Translations under genes and position numbers: made by a program | Shown here: in pieces, positions 8,141-16,882 of the stretch | Layout of the letters: the number at the start of each line of letters is the position of its first letter | Position numbering within the stretch: the first letter of the stretch is position 1 | Notes under the pieces: model-generated | Told to the model about the DNA's origin: nothing | The model's database searches: none | The model's input: only the letters and a program-made list of their open reading frames with translations | Source: Caulobacteraceae bacterium | GTDB lineage: Bacteria > Pseudomonadota > Alphaproteobacteria > Caulobacterales > Caulobacteraceae | Direction: 5' to 3' | DNA: 49,277 nt | Assembly (NCBI GenBank): GCA_019748055.1 | Contig: JAIEQC010000003.1 | Location: 1-49,277 of the forward strand

Positions 8141-9076
8141 TTAATCGAACAGTTTGGAGACGGACTCCTCATTGGCGATTCGGCGGATGGCCTCGCCTAT
8201 GAGGGGAGCGACCGAGACGCTGCGGATCTTGGCGCAGGCGGCCACCTCGTGCGGTTGCTCGATGGAGTCCGTGATGACCAGTTCCTTCAGCGGACCGTCG
8301 GTGATGCGCTGGACCGCCGGGCCCGAGAGCACGCCGTGGCTGATGTAGGCCGAGACTTCGGTGGCCCCGTGTTCGATCAGCGCCTTGGCCGCGTTCACCA
8401 GGGTGCCTCCGGAGTCCACGATGTCGTCGAACAGGATGCAGCGACGCCCCTCGACGTCGCCGATGATGTTCATGACTTCGCTCTCGCCGGCCTTGGGCCG
8501 ACGCTTGTCCACGATCGCCAGGTCCGCGCCCAGACGGCTGGCCAGCGACCGGGCCCGAACCACGCCGCCGACGTCGGGCGAGACGATCATCAGGTCGTCG
8601 GCCCCGGCGTAGCGCTCCTTGATGTCCTGGGCCAGCACCGGCGTGGCCACCAGGTTGTCGGTCGGAATGTCGAAGAACCCCTGGATCTGCCCTGCGTGCA
8701 GATCCATCGTCAGCACCCGGTTCGCACCGGCGCGCGTGATCAGGTTCGCGACCAGCTTGGCCGAGATCGGGGTGCGGCCTCCGGTCTTCCGATCCTGCCG
8801 GGCGTAGCCGAAATAGGGCATCACGGCCGTGATCCGTCGCGCCGACGCCCGCACCAGGGCGTCGGTCATGATCAGCAGCTCCATCAGGTTGTCGTTCGCC
8901 GGATAGCTGGTGGACTGCAGGATGAAGACGTCTTCCCCCCGCACGTTCTCCTCGATGACGGCGAACACCTCATTGTCCGCGAACCTCTTGACCGTTGCCT
9001 TGGTCAGCGGAGCGTCCAGATGCGCAGCGATGGCCTGGGACAGCGACCGGTTGGCATTGCCGGAGAGCAGCTTCAT
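8141..9076 (-). CDS. prs: ribose-phosphate pyrophosphokinase
   Basis: Prs makes PRPP from ribose 5-phosphate and ATP for nucleotide, His and Trp synthesis. The 311-residue class I enzyme shows the flexible-loop/ATP region [13 protein letters not shown] motif (as [14 protein letters not shown]), the metal/catalytic stretch [12 protein letters not shown], and the PRPP-binding loop [10 protein letters not shown]. The length is normal. It is divergent from bamD across 192 bases that must hold both promoters. Confidence 0.98.
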   Translation of the reverse strand: MKLLSGNANRSLSQAIAAHLDAPLTKATVKRFADNEVFAVIEENVRGEDVFILQSTSYPANDNLMELLIMTDALVRASARRITAVMPYFGYARQDRKTGGRTPISAKLVANLITRAGANRVLTMDLHAGQIQGFFDIPTDNLVATPVLAQDIKERYAGADDLMIVSPDVGGVVRARSLASRLGADLAIVDKRRPKAGESEVMNIIGDVEGRRCILFDDIVDSGGTLVNAAKALIEHGATEVSAYISHGVLSGPAVQRITDGPLKELVITDSIEQPHEVAACAKIRSVSVAPLIGEAIRRIANEESVSKLFD

Positions 9077-9268
9077 GAGGCGTCATCCTTTCGCCGCGAT
9101 CGCCCCGGCAAGAAGAACGTGGGGCTCCGGCGCGCCTCTTTGGCAGTGGGCGGCGGACGCATCAAGCCGTCCCGCCCCGATCCGATTGGCGTGCCCGGAG
9201 GTGTGGTGTAGAACCGCCGCCTCGCTCGCCGTCGGCGCGCGGGTTGGGATTCGTCGAGAGGTCGCTTC

Positions 9269-10111
9269 GTGTCAGTTTCCAGGTCCCGTGCGGCGGTCGC
9301 CCTGACCGCGGTCCTGATCCTCGGCCTCGGCCTTTCGGCCTGCAACAATCGGCCGCGTGCCCGCCTTGCCTATGAAGAGCGTCCGGTCGAACTGCTCTAC
9401 AACACCGGCTACGACCGGCTGGAGCGCCAGCGCTGGCGCGACGCCGTCGACTACTTCCAGGAAGTCGAGCGGCAGCACCCGTATTCGGAGTGGGCGCGCC
9501 ACGCCATTCTGATGCAGATCTACGCCCACTATCAGGACGGTCAGTACGCCGAGGCGATTTCGTCCTCCGAACGCTTCATCCAGCTGTTCCCCGGCAATCC
9601 GTCCGCCGCCTACGCCTTCTACATGCGCGCCATCTGCTACTTCGAGCAGATCGTCGACGTGGGCCGGGATCAGGCTCTGGCCGAACAGGCGTTGGCAGGC
9701 CTGCGCGAGGTGGTCCGCCGTTATCCCGGATCGGCCTATGCCACCGACGCCCTGGTCAAGATCGACATGGTCAACGACCAGCTGGCCGGCAAGGAAATGA
9801 GCATCGGCCGCTACTACCAGCGCGCCGACCAGCCGCTGGCGGCCATGAACCGCTATCGCGTCGTCGTCGACAATCCCGACTTCCAGCGCACCTCGCACGT
9901 GGCCGAGGCGCTCTACCGCATGGTCGAGGTCAACCTGATGCTCGGCCTGACGGACGAAGCCACGCGCAACGCCTCGGTACTGGGCCACAACTATCCGGGC
10001 AGCCCGTGGTACGCCGAAGCCTATGCCCTGCTGACCGAACGCGGGGCCCAGCCGGACCAGGCGCCGGAAGGCAAGCGCGAGAACTGGCTTCAGCGTCTGA
10101 TCCCGGGCTGA
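9269..10111 (+). CDS. bamD: outer membrane assembly lipoprotein BamD (ComL)
   Basis: BamD is the essential lipoprotein partner of BamA in outer-membrane beta-barrel insertion. The product has 280 residues from a GTG at 9269 with GAGAGG just upstream. A lipoprotein signal peptide ends at LSAC (Cys25), followed by five TPR-like helical pairs. Recognisable pieces are the early YNTGYDRLERQRWRDAVDYF, then QHPYSEWA, and RRYPGSAYATDA, where the family has YP-S-YA. The C-terminus includes NYPGSPWYAEAY. It is followed by recN 52 bases on. Confidence 0.96.
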   Translation: MSVSRSRAAVALTAVLILGLGLSACNNRPRARLAYEERPVELLYNTGYDRLERQRWRDAVDYFQEVERQHPYSEWARHAILMQIYAHYQDGQYAEAISSSERFIQLFPGNPSAAYAFYMRAICYFEQIVDVGRDQALAEQALAGLREVVRRYPGSAYATDALVKIDMVNDQLAGKEMSIGRYYQRADQPLAAMNRYRVVVDNPDFQRTSHVAEALYRMVEVNLMLGLTDEATRNASVLGHNYPGSPWYAEAYALLTERGAQPDQAPEGKRENWLQRLIPG

Positions 10112-10163
10112 GCGTCACGTCCGGCCGTGCCATCATGCCGGCCATGACGAATCGGGTCGCTCC

Positions 10164-11864
10164 ATGCTGACGGGCCTGTCCATCCGCGACGTGGTGCTGG
10201 TCGAGGCGCTGGACCTCGACGTCGGCGCGGGCCTGACCGTGCTGACGGGCGAGACGGGCGCCGGCAAGTCCATCATCCTGGACGCCCTGGGCCTCACCAT
10301 GGGCGCGCGCGCCGAGGCCGGCCTCGTGCGCGCGGGCGCCGAGCGGGCCAGCGCGGTCGCCACCTTCGCCGCGCCCTTCGCCGCCGATCTGATCGCCTTG
10401 CTGGACGAGAAAGGCGTCGACGTGCCGCCCGGCGACGACCTGATCCTGCGGCGCGTTCTGGGCGCCGACGGCCGCAGCCGCGCCTTCGTCAACGACCAGG
10501 CGGTGGGCGTCACCACCCTGCGCGAGATCGGCGCCGCCCTGATCGAGGTGCACGGTCAGCACGAGACCGTCGGCCTGCTGGACTGGCGCACCCATCGCGG
10601 CCTGCTGGACGGCTTCGGCGGTCTGGCGGGGGAGGTCGAGGCGGTCCGCGCCGCCTCCGAGGCCCTGCGCGCCGCCGAGGCGCGGCTGGCCGATCTCCAG
10701 GCCGCCGCCGCAGACGCCGAGGTCCGCCGCGAGGAGCTGGCCCGCGACCTCGCCGAACTGGACCAGCTGGATCCCCGCGCCGACGAGGAAGAGGCCCTGT
10801 CCGGCGAACGCGCCGTGCTGGGCGCGGCCGAAAAGGCGCTCGAAGACCTGTCCGACGCCCGTGCCGCCCTGGGCGGCGACAAGCTCAGCCAGAAGCTCGC
10901 TTCGGCCCTGCGCGCCGTCGATCACGCGGGTCGCCGTGCCCGTCAGGCTGGGGTGGGGGAGGGGCATCCCGTGCTCTTGCGCCTCACTGCCGCGGCCGAG
11001 GCCATAGACCGCACCCTGATCGAGGCCGCCGAGGCCGTGGCCCAGGTCGACGCCGCCGCCGACGCCTTCGACTTCGAGCCCGGCCGGCTGGACAAGGCCG
11101 AGGAACGTCTGTTCGCCCTGCGCGCCGCCGCCCGCCGCCTGCGCGCCACCGTGGACCAGCTGCCGGCGCTGCGCGTCCAGTTCCGCGAGAAGCTGGCCTT
11201 GCTGGACGGCGACGCCGACGCCCTGACCCAGGGCCGCCGTGCCGCCTCCGCCGCCCGCGAGGCGTGGGACGCCGCCGCCGCCACCCTGTCCGCCGCCCGC
11301 GCCGCCTCCGCCCGCCGGCTGGAGGCCGCCGTGGCCTCCGAACTCGGCCCACTGAAGCTGGAGCGCGCCCAGTTCCGCGTCGTGCTGGACCCCGTTGCCG
11401 ACGACCGGCGCGGCCCCAACGGGCGCGAGACCGTGCGGTTCGAGGTCGCCACCAACGCCGGCCAGCCTTTCGGCCCGCTCGATTCGGTGGCGTCCGGCGG
11501 TGAGCTGGCGCGCTTTGCCCTGGCCATGAAGGCCGCGCTGGCCGGCCGCGCCGGCGGCGACCAGCCGGTCATGATCTTCGACGAGGTGGATCAGGGCGTC
11601 GGCGGCGCCGTGGCCGAGGCGGTGGGTCGCCGCCTGCGCCGCCTGGCCGAGGGCGCGCAGGTGATCGTGGTCACCCACAGCCCGCAGGTCGCGGCCATGG
11701 GCCAGGCGCACTGGAAGGTCGGCAAGGCCGAGGCCGGGGGTCAGGTCCGCACCTCCGTCGCCGTGCTGGACGCCGCCCAGCGCGACGAGGAGATCGCGCG
11801 CATGCTGTCCGGGGCCGTCGTCACCGACGAGGCCCGCGCCGCCGCCCGCGCCCTTCGCGCCTGA
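10164..11864 (+). CDS. recN: DNA repair protein RecN
   Basis: RecN is an SMC-like ATPase acting in double-strand-break repair. The 566-residue product carries the Walker A GETGAGKS at 29-36, long coiled-coil arms rich in Ala/Glu/Arg in the middle, the signature SGGELARFALAMKAAL, the Walker B PVMIFDEVDQGVGG and the His-switch VVTHSPQVAA. The length is standard. It follows bamD in the same direction. No SOS-type GTTC-N7-GTTC box is visible in the 52-base gap. Confidence 0.97.
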   Translation: MLTGLSIRDVVLVEALDLDVGAGLTVLTGETGAGKSIILDALGLTMGARAEAGLVRAGAERASAVATFAAPFAADLIALLDEKGVDVPPGDDLILRRVLGADGRSRAFVNDQAVGVTTLREIGAALIEVHGQHETVGLLDWRTHRGLLDGFGGLAGEVEAVRAASEALRAAEARLADLQAAAADAEVRREELARDLAELDQLDPRADEEEALSGERAVLGAAEKALEDLSDARAALGGDKLSQKLASALRAVDHAGRRARQAGVGEGHPVLLRLTAAAEAIDRTLIEAAEAVAQVDAAADAFDFEPGRLDKAEERLFALRAAARRLRATVDQLPALRVQFREKLALLDGDADALTQGRRAASAAREAWDAAAATLSAARAASARRLEAAVASELGPLKLERAQFRVVLDPVADDRRGPNGRETVRFEVATNAGQPFGPLDSVASGGELARFALAMKAALAGRAGGDQPVMIFDEVDQGVGGAVAEAVGRRLRRLAEGAQVIVVTHSPQVAAMGQAHWKVGKAEAGGQVRTSVAVLDAAQRDEEIARMLSGAVVTDEARAAARALRA

Positions 11865-11922
11865 ACGCCGCACTTCGGATTTGTCGAGAAATTTCAGCTA
11901 CCTGTCCGTGACCCCGCGCGCC

Positions 11923-11949
11923 TTGACCTTCCGGGGTCGCCCCTATAGG
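11923..11949 (+). promoter_or_regulatory. candidate promoter of the ATP synthase F0 operon
   Basis: TTGACC at 11923-11928 and CCTATAGGTT around 11942-11951 are spaced as in the Caulobacter housekeeping promoter consensus (TTGAC, then a GCTANAWC-like -10). They lie about 55-80 bases before the atpI start in the 141-base gap after recN. The assignment comes from pattern only. Confidence 0.4.
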
Positions 11950-12005
11950 TTCCGCGCCGAATTCAGACCCCCTTCGGCGCTCGCGTCGAAGCGCTGAGGC
12001 CACCC

Positions 12006-12365
12006 ATGTCCACGCCCCCGGAATCGCGCGAAGAGGCGATCGCTCGTCTCAACAAAAGCGCATCCGATCTGGAAGCGCGGACGGCGCCGCCGCTCTCTCA
12101 TGAGTTGGCGGGGCAACGGGCGGCCGGTCAGGCGTGGAAGATCATCGCCGACCTGTTCGGCGGGGTGTTCGTGGGTCTGGCCATCGGGTTCGGCGTGGAT
12201 CACTTCGCCGGCACGCGGCCGTACGGAATCATCGGCGGGGTCCTCCTGGGCTTCGCCGTCTCGGTCTGGATGGCGTGGCGCACGGCGCAACGCATCATGG
12301 CCGAGGCCAACGCATCCGGGGAGACGCCCAAGGCGGTTCCCTTCGACGACGACGAAGGAGTCTGA
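12006..12365 (+). CDS. atpI: ATP synthase accessory protein I (AtpI/AtpZ family)
   Basis: This encodes a 119-residue small membrane protein with a charged N-terminal helix and two transmembrane segments (IIADLFGGVFVGLAIGFGVDHF and GIIGGVLLGFAVSVWMAW). The G-x-x-x-G-D-x-x-x-G-x-x-P-x-G-I-I-G-x-x-x-G-x-x pattern is the AtpI family hallmark. AtpI assists assembly of the c-ring and F0 sector or magnesium supply. It heads the F0 gene cluster, seven bases before atpB. Confidence 0.92.
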   Translation: MSTPPESREEAIARLNKSASDLEARTAPPLSHELAGQRAAGQAWKIIADLFGGVFVGLAIGFGVDHFAGTRPYGIIGGVLLGFAVSVWMAWRTAQRIMAEANASGETPKAVPFDDDEGV

Positions 12366-12372
12366 TCGACCT

Positions 12373-13146
12373 ATGGCCGATCCGCTTGAGCAGTTTCAGA
12401 TCAAGAAGCTCGTCGATCTCCCCGACGTGACCCTGCCGGTCGTCGGCACGGTCGATCTGGCCTTCACCAACTCGCATTTCGCCATGACGGTCGGCTTCGC
12501 CATCGTCGTGCTGTTCCTGTCGGCCGTCACCTCGGGCGCCAAGGTGGTGCCGGGTCGGCTGCAGGCGGTGGGGGAAACCCTGTTCGGCATGATCGACGGC
12601 ATGACCAGCTCGATCATCGGCCATGACGGCAAGAAGTACTTCCCGTTCGTCTTCACCATCTTTCTGTTCATCCTGGGCATGAACATCCTGGGCATGTTCC
12701 TGACCTTCACCGCCACGTCGCAGCTGGCGGTGACGGCGACCTTCGCCGTCATCACCTTCGGCCTGGTCCTGGTGATCGGCTTCGCCAAGAACGGCCTGGG
12801 CTTCTTCAAGCTGTTCTGGCCCACCGGCGCGCCGCTGGTGATGCGCCCGGTCGTCGGCCTGATCGAGTTCTTCTCCTTCCTGCTGCGTCCCATCACCCTG
12901 ATGCTGCGTCTGTTCGGCAACATGATGGGCGGGCATATCGCGCTGAAGGTCTTCGCGGGCTTCGTGGCCACGGCCGTGGTCGGCGCCGCCGGCTGGTTCG
13001 GCGTCCTGATCTTCCCGCTGGCGCTGGGCATGACCGTCGGTCTGACCGCGCTGGAGTTCCTGGTGGCCTTCCTCCAGGCCTTCGTCTTCGCCGTTCTGAC
13101 CTGCATCTACCTCAACGATGTGGTCAACCTGGACCACGCCCACTAA
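12373..13146 (+). CDS. atpB: F0F1 ATP synthase subunit a
   Basis: Subunit a forms the proton half-channels next to the c-ring. The product has 257 residues with five to six transmembrane helices. The diagnostic element LMLRLFGNMMGGH contains the essential arginine, and the late helix has the ALEFLVAFLQAFVFAVLTCIYL signature. The ATG at 12373 (MADPLEQFQIKK) is chosen because it begins right after atpI and matches family N-termini. The frame extends farther upstream but only inside atpI. Confidence 0.97.
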   Translation: MADPLEQFQIKKLVDLPDVTLPVVGTVDLAFTNSHFAMTVGFAIVVLFLSAVTSGAKVVPGRLQAVGETLFGMIDGMTSSIIGHDGKKYFPFVFTIFLFILGMNILGMFLTFTATSQLAVTATFAVITFGLVLVIGFAKNGLGFFKLFWPTGAPLVMRPVVGLIEFFSFLLRPITLMLRLFGNMMGGHIALKVFAGFVATAVVGAAGWFGVLIFPLALGMTVGLTALEFLVAFLQAFVFAVLTCIYLNDVVNLDHAH

Positions 13147-13198
13147 GGGCCGGCCAGCTCTTCACCCCCACCCAAACCCACCCCAAGGATAGAGAACC

Positions 13199-13423
13199 AT
13201 GGATCCTCAAGCCGCCAAGCTCATCGGCGCCGGCATCGCGATGACCGGCATGATCGGCGCCGGCATCGGCGTCGGCAACATCTTCGGCAGCTTCGTCTCG
13301 GCCGCCCTGCGCAACCCGTCGGCCGCCGCCTCGCAAGTCGGCAACCTGTTCGTGGGCGCCGCCCTGGCCGAAGCCCTGGGCATCCTGGCCTTCGTCATGG
13401 GCATCCTGATCTGGATCTCGTGA
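13199..13423 (+). CDS. atpE: F0F1 ATP synthase subunit c
   Basis: This is a 74-residue hairpin of two transmembrane helices that makes up the rotating proton-carrying ring. The first helix has the Gly-rich packing motif ([11 protein letters not shown]), the polar loop is ALRNPSA, and the proton-binding carboxylate is Glu58 (GAALAEALG). A GATAGAGAACC ribosome site precedes the ATG. It lies 52 bases after atpB. Confidence 0.98.
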   Translation: MDPQAAKLIGAGIAMTGMIGAGIGVGNIFGSFVSAALRNPSAAASQVGNLFVGAALAEALGILAFVMGILIWIS

Positions 13424-13431
13424 TCCGCTGA

Positions 13432-13464
13432 GTTCGAAGGGGGCGGTCGCCGTCCCCTTCGAAC
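13432..13464 (+). promoter_or_regulatory. strong intercistronic hairpin after atpE
   Basis: GTTCGAAGGGG (13432-13442) is perfectly complementary to CCCCTTCGAAC (13454-13464) around an 11-base loop. No T-tract follows, so it is not a standard terminator. It probably protects the upstream atpE mRNA or attenuates transcription into atpF', which would suit the high c-subunit stoichiometry. Confidence 0.7.
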
Positions 13465-13498
13465 CCGCCCCTGACTTTCGCCGACGACCAGGCCAGAC

Positions 13499-14080
13499 AT
13501 GTCCGAAGAAACCGCCTACGCCGTGCCCGTCGACGCGCCCCCCGGTACCGCGCTCGAAGACGTGCACGCCTCGACCGAACACGCCGCCGACGCCGAGCAC
13601 GCCTCGGGCGGCCTGCCGCAGTTCGAGTTCCAGCACTGGTTCGGGCAGATCGTCTATCTGATCTTCCTGTTCGTCGTCCTGTACTTCCTGATTTCCAGGG
13701 TCTTCGCCCCGCGCATGCGCCGGGTGTTCGACGAGCGCGCCGGCACCATCTCCGGCGCCGTGGAGGCCGCCCGTCAGGTCCAGGCCGAGGCCGCCGGCCA
13801 GGCCGAGGCCGCCAAGCGCGAGGTCGAGCAGGCCCGCGCCCAAGCCCGCGCCACCGCCCAGGCCGCCAAGGATCGCGTCACCGCCGAGGCGAACGCCCGC
13901 GCCGCTTCGGAAGAAGCCGCCGTCGCCGCCCGCATCGCCGAGGCCGAGACCGCCATCTCGAAGACGCGTGAAGCCGCCATGGCCAACGTGACCACCGTCG
14001 CCGCCGACGCCGCCTCGGCCATGGTCGAGCGTCTGACCGGCAAGGCCCCCACCGCCGCCGAGCTGAAGGGCGCCGCCTGA
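13499..14080 (+). CDS. atpG: F0F1 ATP synthase subunit b'
   Basis: This encodes 193 residues: a disordered acidic/His N-terminus of about 40 residues, one transmembrane helix (HWFGQIVYLIFLFVVLYFL), then a long Ala/Glu/Arg coiled coil that forms half of the peripheral stalk. A divergent b/b' pair is typical of alphaproteobacteria and other photosynthesis-related lineages. The last base of its TGA is the first base of the atpF ATG. The symbol varies between genomes (atpG or atpF'). Confidence 0.92.
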   Translation: MSEETAYAVPVDAPPGTALEDVHASTEHAADAEHASGGLPQFEFQHWFGQIVYLIFLFVVLYFLISRVFAPRMRRVFDERAGTISGAVEAARQVQAEAAGQAEAAKREVEQARAQARATAQAAKDRVTAEANARAASEEAAVAARIAEAETAISKTREAAMANVTTVAADAASAMVERLTGKAPTAAELKGAA

Positions 14081-14595
14081 TGCCGTACTTCCTTGATCCG
14101 CATTTCTACAGCCTCGAGAACCCGGAGCTCTGGGTCGGCATCGGCCTGGTCCTGTTCCTGGCCATCGTCGTCTTCGCGGGCGTGCCAAAGCTGATCGCCG
14201 GCGTGCTCGACGGCAAGGCCGCCAAGATCCAGGCCGAGCTGGACGAGGCCGCGCGGCTGCGCTCCGAGGCAGAGGCCCTGCTGGCCCAGATCCGCAAGGA
14301 GAAGGCCGAGGCCGAGGCGCAGGCCACCGAAATGCTGAAGGCCGCCGAGGACGAGGCCCGCCGTATGGAGGCCGAGACCAAGGCCAAGTTGGAAGAATCC
14401 CTGGCCCGTCGCCAGCAGCTGGCCGAGCGCCGCATCGCCCAGGCCGAGGCCCAGGCCACCGCCGACGTGAAGGCCGCCGCCGTCGAACAGGCCGCCCGCG
14501 CCGCCGAATCCATCCTGGCGGCCCGTCTGGCCGCCGGCGCTCCGGACCCGGTGCTGGATCAGGCCGTGGCCCAGATCGGCGACCGCCTGAACTGA
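14080..14595 (+). CDS. atpF: F0F1 ATP synthase subunit b
   Basis: This encodes 171 residues with an N-terminal transmembrane helix (LWVGIGLVLFLAIVVFAGVPKLI) and a long heptad-rich Ala/Glu/Lys coiled coil reaching toward F1. It pairs with b' as the peripheral stalk. It starts in the stop codon of b' (one-base overlap) and is closed by a strong terminator at 14621. The F1 genes are not in this window, as usual for this group where F0 and F1 clusters are separated. Confidence 0.95.
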   Translation: MPYFLDPHFYSLENPELWVGIGLVLFLAIVVFAGVPKLIAGVLDGKAAKIQAELDEAARLRSEAEALLAQIRKEKAEAEAQATEMLKAAEDEARRMEAETKAKLEESLARRQQLAERRIAQAEAQATADVKAAAVEQAARAAESILAARLAAGAPDPVLDQAVAQIGDRLN

Positions 14596-14620
14596 TCGCC
14601 CGTCTTGCGCGGACATGAAA

Positions 14621-14655
14621 AAGGCCCCGGGCGTCGCTCGGGGCCTTCTTCGTTT
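14621..14655. terminator. bidirectional rho-independent terminator
   Basis: AAGGCCCCG (14621-14629) pairs with CGGGGCCTT (14639-14647) around a nine-base loop. CTTCTTCGTTT follows on the plus strand, and on the minus strand the stem is followed by TTTTTCAT. It ends the F0 operon and faces the convergent DUF6789 gene. Confidence 0.85.
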
Positions 14656-14664
14656 CGTCCGCGG

Positions 14665-15135
14665 TCAGTGCGCCAGATGGATGTCGTCCCTGGCGTGATG
14701 CACCCGCCAGTCGCGTCCAACCAGCCGCCCATAGACCGCCCCCATCACCGCGCCGAACACGGCGTGGGTCAGGATCAGCCAAGCCAGGCTGGGGAAGCCG
14801 GCCCTCAGGCCGAACAGGCCGACCCCGCCCTCGGGCGCGATGGTCAGGCCCATCAGAACGAAGGCGCCGATGGCGAAGGCCATGCCCTTGGTCTCCGGCG
14901 TCTCGCCCGGCATGCGCGGGCACAGGATGCCGAACAGCGGGCCCAGAATGAACGTGCCGACGGCGAAGTGGGCGGCCCATCCGGTCCAAACCACCGTCTC
15001 GGTTCCCATGATGACGGTCAGCAATCGGGGGAAACTGACGACCCATGGCCCGGCCCACAACTGAGCCGCCTCAAGTGCGCCGACGGCGAGTGCTGCCGCA
15101 AATCCGGCGATCATTCCCTTGGTTACGCGTGACAT
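14665..15135 (-). CDS. DUF6789-like integral membrane protein
   Basis: This encodes 156 residues from the ATG at 15135. A GAGG lies five bases before it and too near the ATG at 15138. There are four predicted transmembrane helices: TKGMIAGFAAALAVGAL, HFAVGTFILGPLFGIL, KGMAFAIGAFVLMGL and LTHAVFGAVMGAVYGRL. The repeated KGM-GF/KGM-F and HxxFGxxxGxxYG elements are what I associate with DUF6789 proteins, which have no known function. The C-terminus is His/Asp-rich and cytoplasmic. It shares its terminator with the ATP synthase operon. Confidence 0.75.
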   Translation of the reverse strand: MSRVTKGMIAGFAAALAVGALEAAQLWAGPWVVSFPRLLTVIMGTETVVWTGWAAHFAVGTFILGPLFGILCPRMPGETPETKGMAFAIGAFVLMGLTIAPEGGVGLFGLRAGFPSLAWLILTHAVFGAVMGAVYGRLVGRDWRVHHARDDIHLAH

Positions 15136-15252
15136 CATGACCTCAGCGCCTCCCAACGCTCGTTCCGGTTCTGATTACGCGTCAGGAAGCATACGCCGAT
15201 CTTGACGACCGCGGTTCACATCTCCGTGCTTCGCAGGTGCGAACGCGGCTTC

Positions 15253-16179
15253 TCAGCCGAAGCGCACGCCCGTCAGGCGCTCGGCCGCCTCCCACAGGGC
15301 GGCCGCGACGGCCTCGTCGCGCGCGTGCGGCTTCATGCCCACCGGCCCGGCCGGCCCCTTCAGCTCCTTGCCGGTGGTCGGCCCATAGTAGCCGCCGGGC
15401 GACACGTCGGGCGCCGTGGCGGCCATCAGGATGGGCAGGGCGCCGTCCGCCGCCGAGTGGCTGATCAACGGCTCGATGAAGGGGCGATAGACGACCGAGA
15501 ACATGAAACGGGACACCGGCCGCGTGCCCAGCGGCCCCGCGCCGATCAGACCCGTCCGCGCATATCCCGGGTGCGCCGCGACGCTGGTCACGCCCCAGCC
15601 GTTCGCCCGGCTGCGGCGATCCAGCTCCAGCGCGAACATCAGCATTGCCAGCTTGGACTGGTCATAGGCCTTCCAGTCGCCATAGCCGCGCTCCAGGTTC
15701 AGGTCGTCCAGATGGATCCGCCCGCTGCGGTGCTTGATCGACGACAGCTGCACCGTCCGCCCGCCCTTCAGCAGCGGCAGCAGCCGCGCCGTCAGGGCGA
15801 AATGCCCCAGGAAGTTGGTCGCCAGCTGCAGCTCGTGCCCGTCGACGGACATCTGCCGCTTCGGCAGGGCCATGATCCCGGCGTTGTTGACCAGCACGTC
15901 GATGCGCCGCCCCTCGGCCAGCCGAGCTTCCGCGAAGCGGGCCACGTCGGCTTGGCTGGACAGGTCCAGCCGCTCGAACCGGACCTGGGCGCCGGGCGTC
16001 ATGCGGCGGATCTCCCGCACCGCCCGCTCGCCCTTCTTCGCGTCCCGCGCGGCGATCAGTACCTCGGCGCCCTTGGCCGCCAGCACCTTAGCCGTCTCAA
16101 ACCCGGTCCCGCCGTTGCCGCCGGTGACGATCGTGAACCTGCCGGTCTGGTCCGGCACGTCGGCGGGGGAGTAGCGCAT
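15253..16179 (-). CDS. short-chain dehydrogenase/reductase (retinol dehydrogenase-like)
   Basis: This encodes 308 residues: an NAD(P)-dependent oxidoreductase with the nucleotide-binding TGGNGGTG at residues 19-26, NNAGIM, the structural NFLGHF (the N of the catalytic tetrad), the serine element QLSSIKHR and the catalytic YDQSK. The subfamily with a WGVTSVAAHPGYARTGL stretch is usually annotated as retinol-dehydrogenase-like or general SDR. The substrate cannot be read from sequence. Start ATG 16179 follows AGGAAATCCCC. It is divergent from a TetR gene, so repression by that regulator is likely. Confidence 0.9.
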   Translation of the reverse strand: MRYSPADVPDQTGRFTIVTGGNGGTGFETAKVLAAKGAEVLIAARDAKKGERAVREIRRMTPGAQVRFERLDLSSQADVARFAEARLAEGRRIDVLVNNAGIMALPKRQMSVDGHELQLATNFLGHFALTARLLPLLKGGRTVQLSSIKHRSGRIHLDDLNLERGYGDWKAYDQSKLAMLMFALELDRRSRANGWGVTSVAAHPGYARTGLIGAGPLGTRPVSRFMFSVVYRPFIEPLISHSAADGALPILMAATAPDVSPGGYYGPTTGKELKGPAGPVGMKPHARDEAVAAALWEAAERLTGVRFG

Positions 16180-16234
16180 GGGGATTTCCTGAGCGGGCGA
16201 AACGAGGCAGCGTGTTCTGCTGGGTGACAATATC

Positions 16235-16264
16235 TGCACTCAATGCAAAAATGCAAGCCGTGCA
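16235..16264. promoter_or_regulatory. candidate TetR operator: four symmetric TGCA half-sites
   Basis: TGCA occurs at 16235, 16244, 16252 and 16261. The spacings of 9, 8 and 9 are symmetric about 16249/16250. The outer pairs read TGCAC-TCAA-TGCA and TGCA-AGCC-GTGCA, so the whole 30-base block is an imperfect palindrome. It lies between the divergent SDR and TetR genes and covers the TetR start codon at 16251, as expected for autoregulation. Confidence 0.5.
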
Positions 16265-16850
16265 AATCTACGACGACCTTTCTCATCGGGACCAGAAGCG
16301 TGCCCGCACCCACGCCCGCATCCAGCAGGAAGGGCTGCGCCTGTTTCTGGAACGCGGCTTCGACGCCGTGACGCTGGACGACGTCGCCGCCGCCGCCGAC
16401 GTCTCGCGCCGCACTCTGTTCCATTATTTCCCGTCGAAGGAGGCGATCGCGCTGGGCTTCAAGGCCGGACTCGGTCCCCGCATCGTGGCCGCCGTCGCCC
16501 GCCGTCCGGACAGCGAGGGCCTGCTGGAAATGGCCGAACACGCGCTTACAGACATGGCCGGCGACTATCAGTCGGCCGAGGCCAAGGCCTTGGCCCGCCT
16601 GGTCCACGACACCCCCGCCCTGCGCGGCGGCGACCACGCCAAGTATGAGGAGATGGAGCGGATGCTCGCCGACGCCCTGGCCCGCCGCGCCGGCCGTGAT
16701 CCCGGCGACCCCCAGGTCCGCGTCGTCGCCGTCACCGCCATCGGCGTGCTCCGCCTCGCCACCGAGGCGTGGCTGGCGTCGGACGGCACGGAGGGACCGG
16801 AGGTCTGGGGCAAGCAGGCCTTCGCCGCCCTTCGGCGCGCGGCGGGCTGA
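16251..16850 (+). CDS. TetR family transcriptional regulator
   Basis: This encodes 199 residues from the ATG at 16251 (MQAVQIYDD). The frame can be extended 13 codons upstream, but those codons run through the probable promoter. The N-terminal DNA-binding domain has RIQQEGLRLFLERGFDAVTL and the helix-turn-helix DVAAAADVSRRTLFHYFPSK. The rest is an all-helical ligand/dimer domain without recognisable specificity. No Shine-Dalgarno precedes the ATG, so a leaderless mRNA is possible. It is divergent from the SDR gene, with a symmetric candidate operator over its start. Confidence 0.92.
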   Translation: MQAVQIYDDLSHRDQKRARTHARIQQEGLRLFLERGFDAVTLDDVAAAADVSRRTLFHYFPSKEAIALGFKAGLGPRIVAAVARRPDSEGLLEMAEHALTDMAGDYQSAEAKALARLVHDTPALRGGDHAKYEEMERMLADALARRAGRDPGDPQVRVVAVTAIGVLRLATEAWLASDGTEGPEVWGKQAFAALRRAAG

Positions 16851-16882
16851 CCCGCGCCTCGCCGCCCGCTATGGGATGCGGA

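Noticed and set aside
10112..10163. SOS box upstream of recN
   Set aside because: No GTTC-N7-GTTC or similar LexA site could be read in the 52-base gap.
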